Assembly (NCBI RefSeq): GCF_020740795.1
Contig: NC_067312.1
Coordinates: 36,432,905 to 36,496,904 of the forward strand
Length of the DNA stretch: 64,000 nucleotides
Reading direction: 5' to 3'
Source of the DNA: Apus apus
Taxonomy: Eukaryota; Chordata; Aves; Apodiformes; Apodidae
Below, one piece after another: positions 63,950 through 64,000 of this stretch. Each line of letters begins with the position of its first letter. Position 1 is the first letter of the stretch. Position numbers and translations under genes: made by a program. The notes under the pieces are model-generated. The model did no database searches. It was not told the origin of the DNA and saw nothing but the letters and a program-made list of their open reading frames with translations.

Positions 63950-64000
63950 TCATCCTGTTCCACTGTTGGCCATCCTCACGGGGAAAAAAAATGTTTCCTG
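63950..64000 (-). mobile_element. Possible CR1 fragment running off the window
   Basis: The last 50 bases (GTTCCACTG..GGCCATCCTCAC.. then an A-rich block and TTTCCTG) resemble the reverse complement of the CR1 3' region around the 'gtgaggaaa... ggttgcccag... gtggaac' blocks. It is too short to be sure. Confidence 0.4.

Larger units (their letters stand above)
59004..64000 (-). other. MLLT3: MLLT3 last intron (partial)
   Basis: This is the sequence upstream of the terminal exon on the minus strand, running off the window. I searched by eye for the preceding AHD exon (the part of the domain ending in LQQ) and did not find it, so the intron is at least 5 kb. It contains one antisense CR1 copy (59736-60146), a perfect hairpin (59549-59574) and a possible CR1 start at the extreme right. 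The rest is ordinary AT-rich intronic DNA in which I see nothing else. Confidence 0.85.

Overview
The window looks like the nuclear genome of a bird. It is moderately AT-rich and almost free of genes. It carries many 5'-truncated CR1 LINE fragments, several ending in the avian CR1 tail built on ATTCTATGATTCTATG. It also has two copies of an endogenous-retrovirus LTR type that I recognise from songbirds and other Neoaves. No SINE, tRNA, rRNA, CRISPR array or bacterial-type operon was seen. Species cannot be told; a passerine or other neoavian bird is my best guess. The one protein-coding gene I can support is at the right-hand end, on the minus strand. A 44-codon terminal exon (59003 down to 58872) encodes the C-terminus of MLLT3/AF9, with a clean splice acceptor at 59004-59005. 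It is too short to stand out as an open reading frame. Positions 59004-64000 are therefore the last intron of MLLT3, cut by the window edge. About 5 kb below the stop codon (roughly 53840-58871) is probably its long 3' UTR, with two candidate distal poly(A) signals at 53973-53978 and 53859-53864. In amniotes MLLT3 lies on the block that is human 9p and the bird Z chromosome, so a Z-linked origin is likely but inferred. Layout from left to right. 1-53.8 kb is the intergenic region downstream of MLLT3, with no recognised gene. It holds LTR remnants (925-1132 and a solo LTR at 17886-18379), a roughly 0.5 kb compound GGAA/CAGG/GGAA microsatellite (14223-14737), a TATCTG hexamer array joined to a CR1 copy (19671-20217), CR1 fragments of several ages (4833, 7085, 34845, 39250, 47226, 48625, 50405, 50655, 52716), a 16-bp minisatellite (42317-42397), G/T-rich low-complexity tracts, and a few motif-dense stretches that could be conserved regulatory DNA. 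53.8-58.9 kb is the putative MLLT3 3' UTR, which lacks any sizeable recognised CR1 copy. 58.9-64 kb is the terminal exon and the last intron, with one antisense CR1 and a perfect 11-bp hairpin. The long open frames elsewhere are of the length expected by chance in 64 kb, or come from simple repeats and CR1 coding relics. I found no convincing undescribed biological system. The MLLT3 exon and its 3' UTR, a CR1 copy with an internal deletion, and an orphan protein-like frame at 17556-17771 are the items most worth checking.
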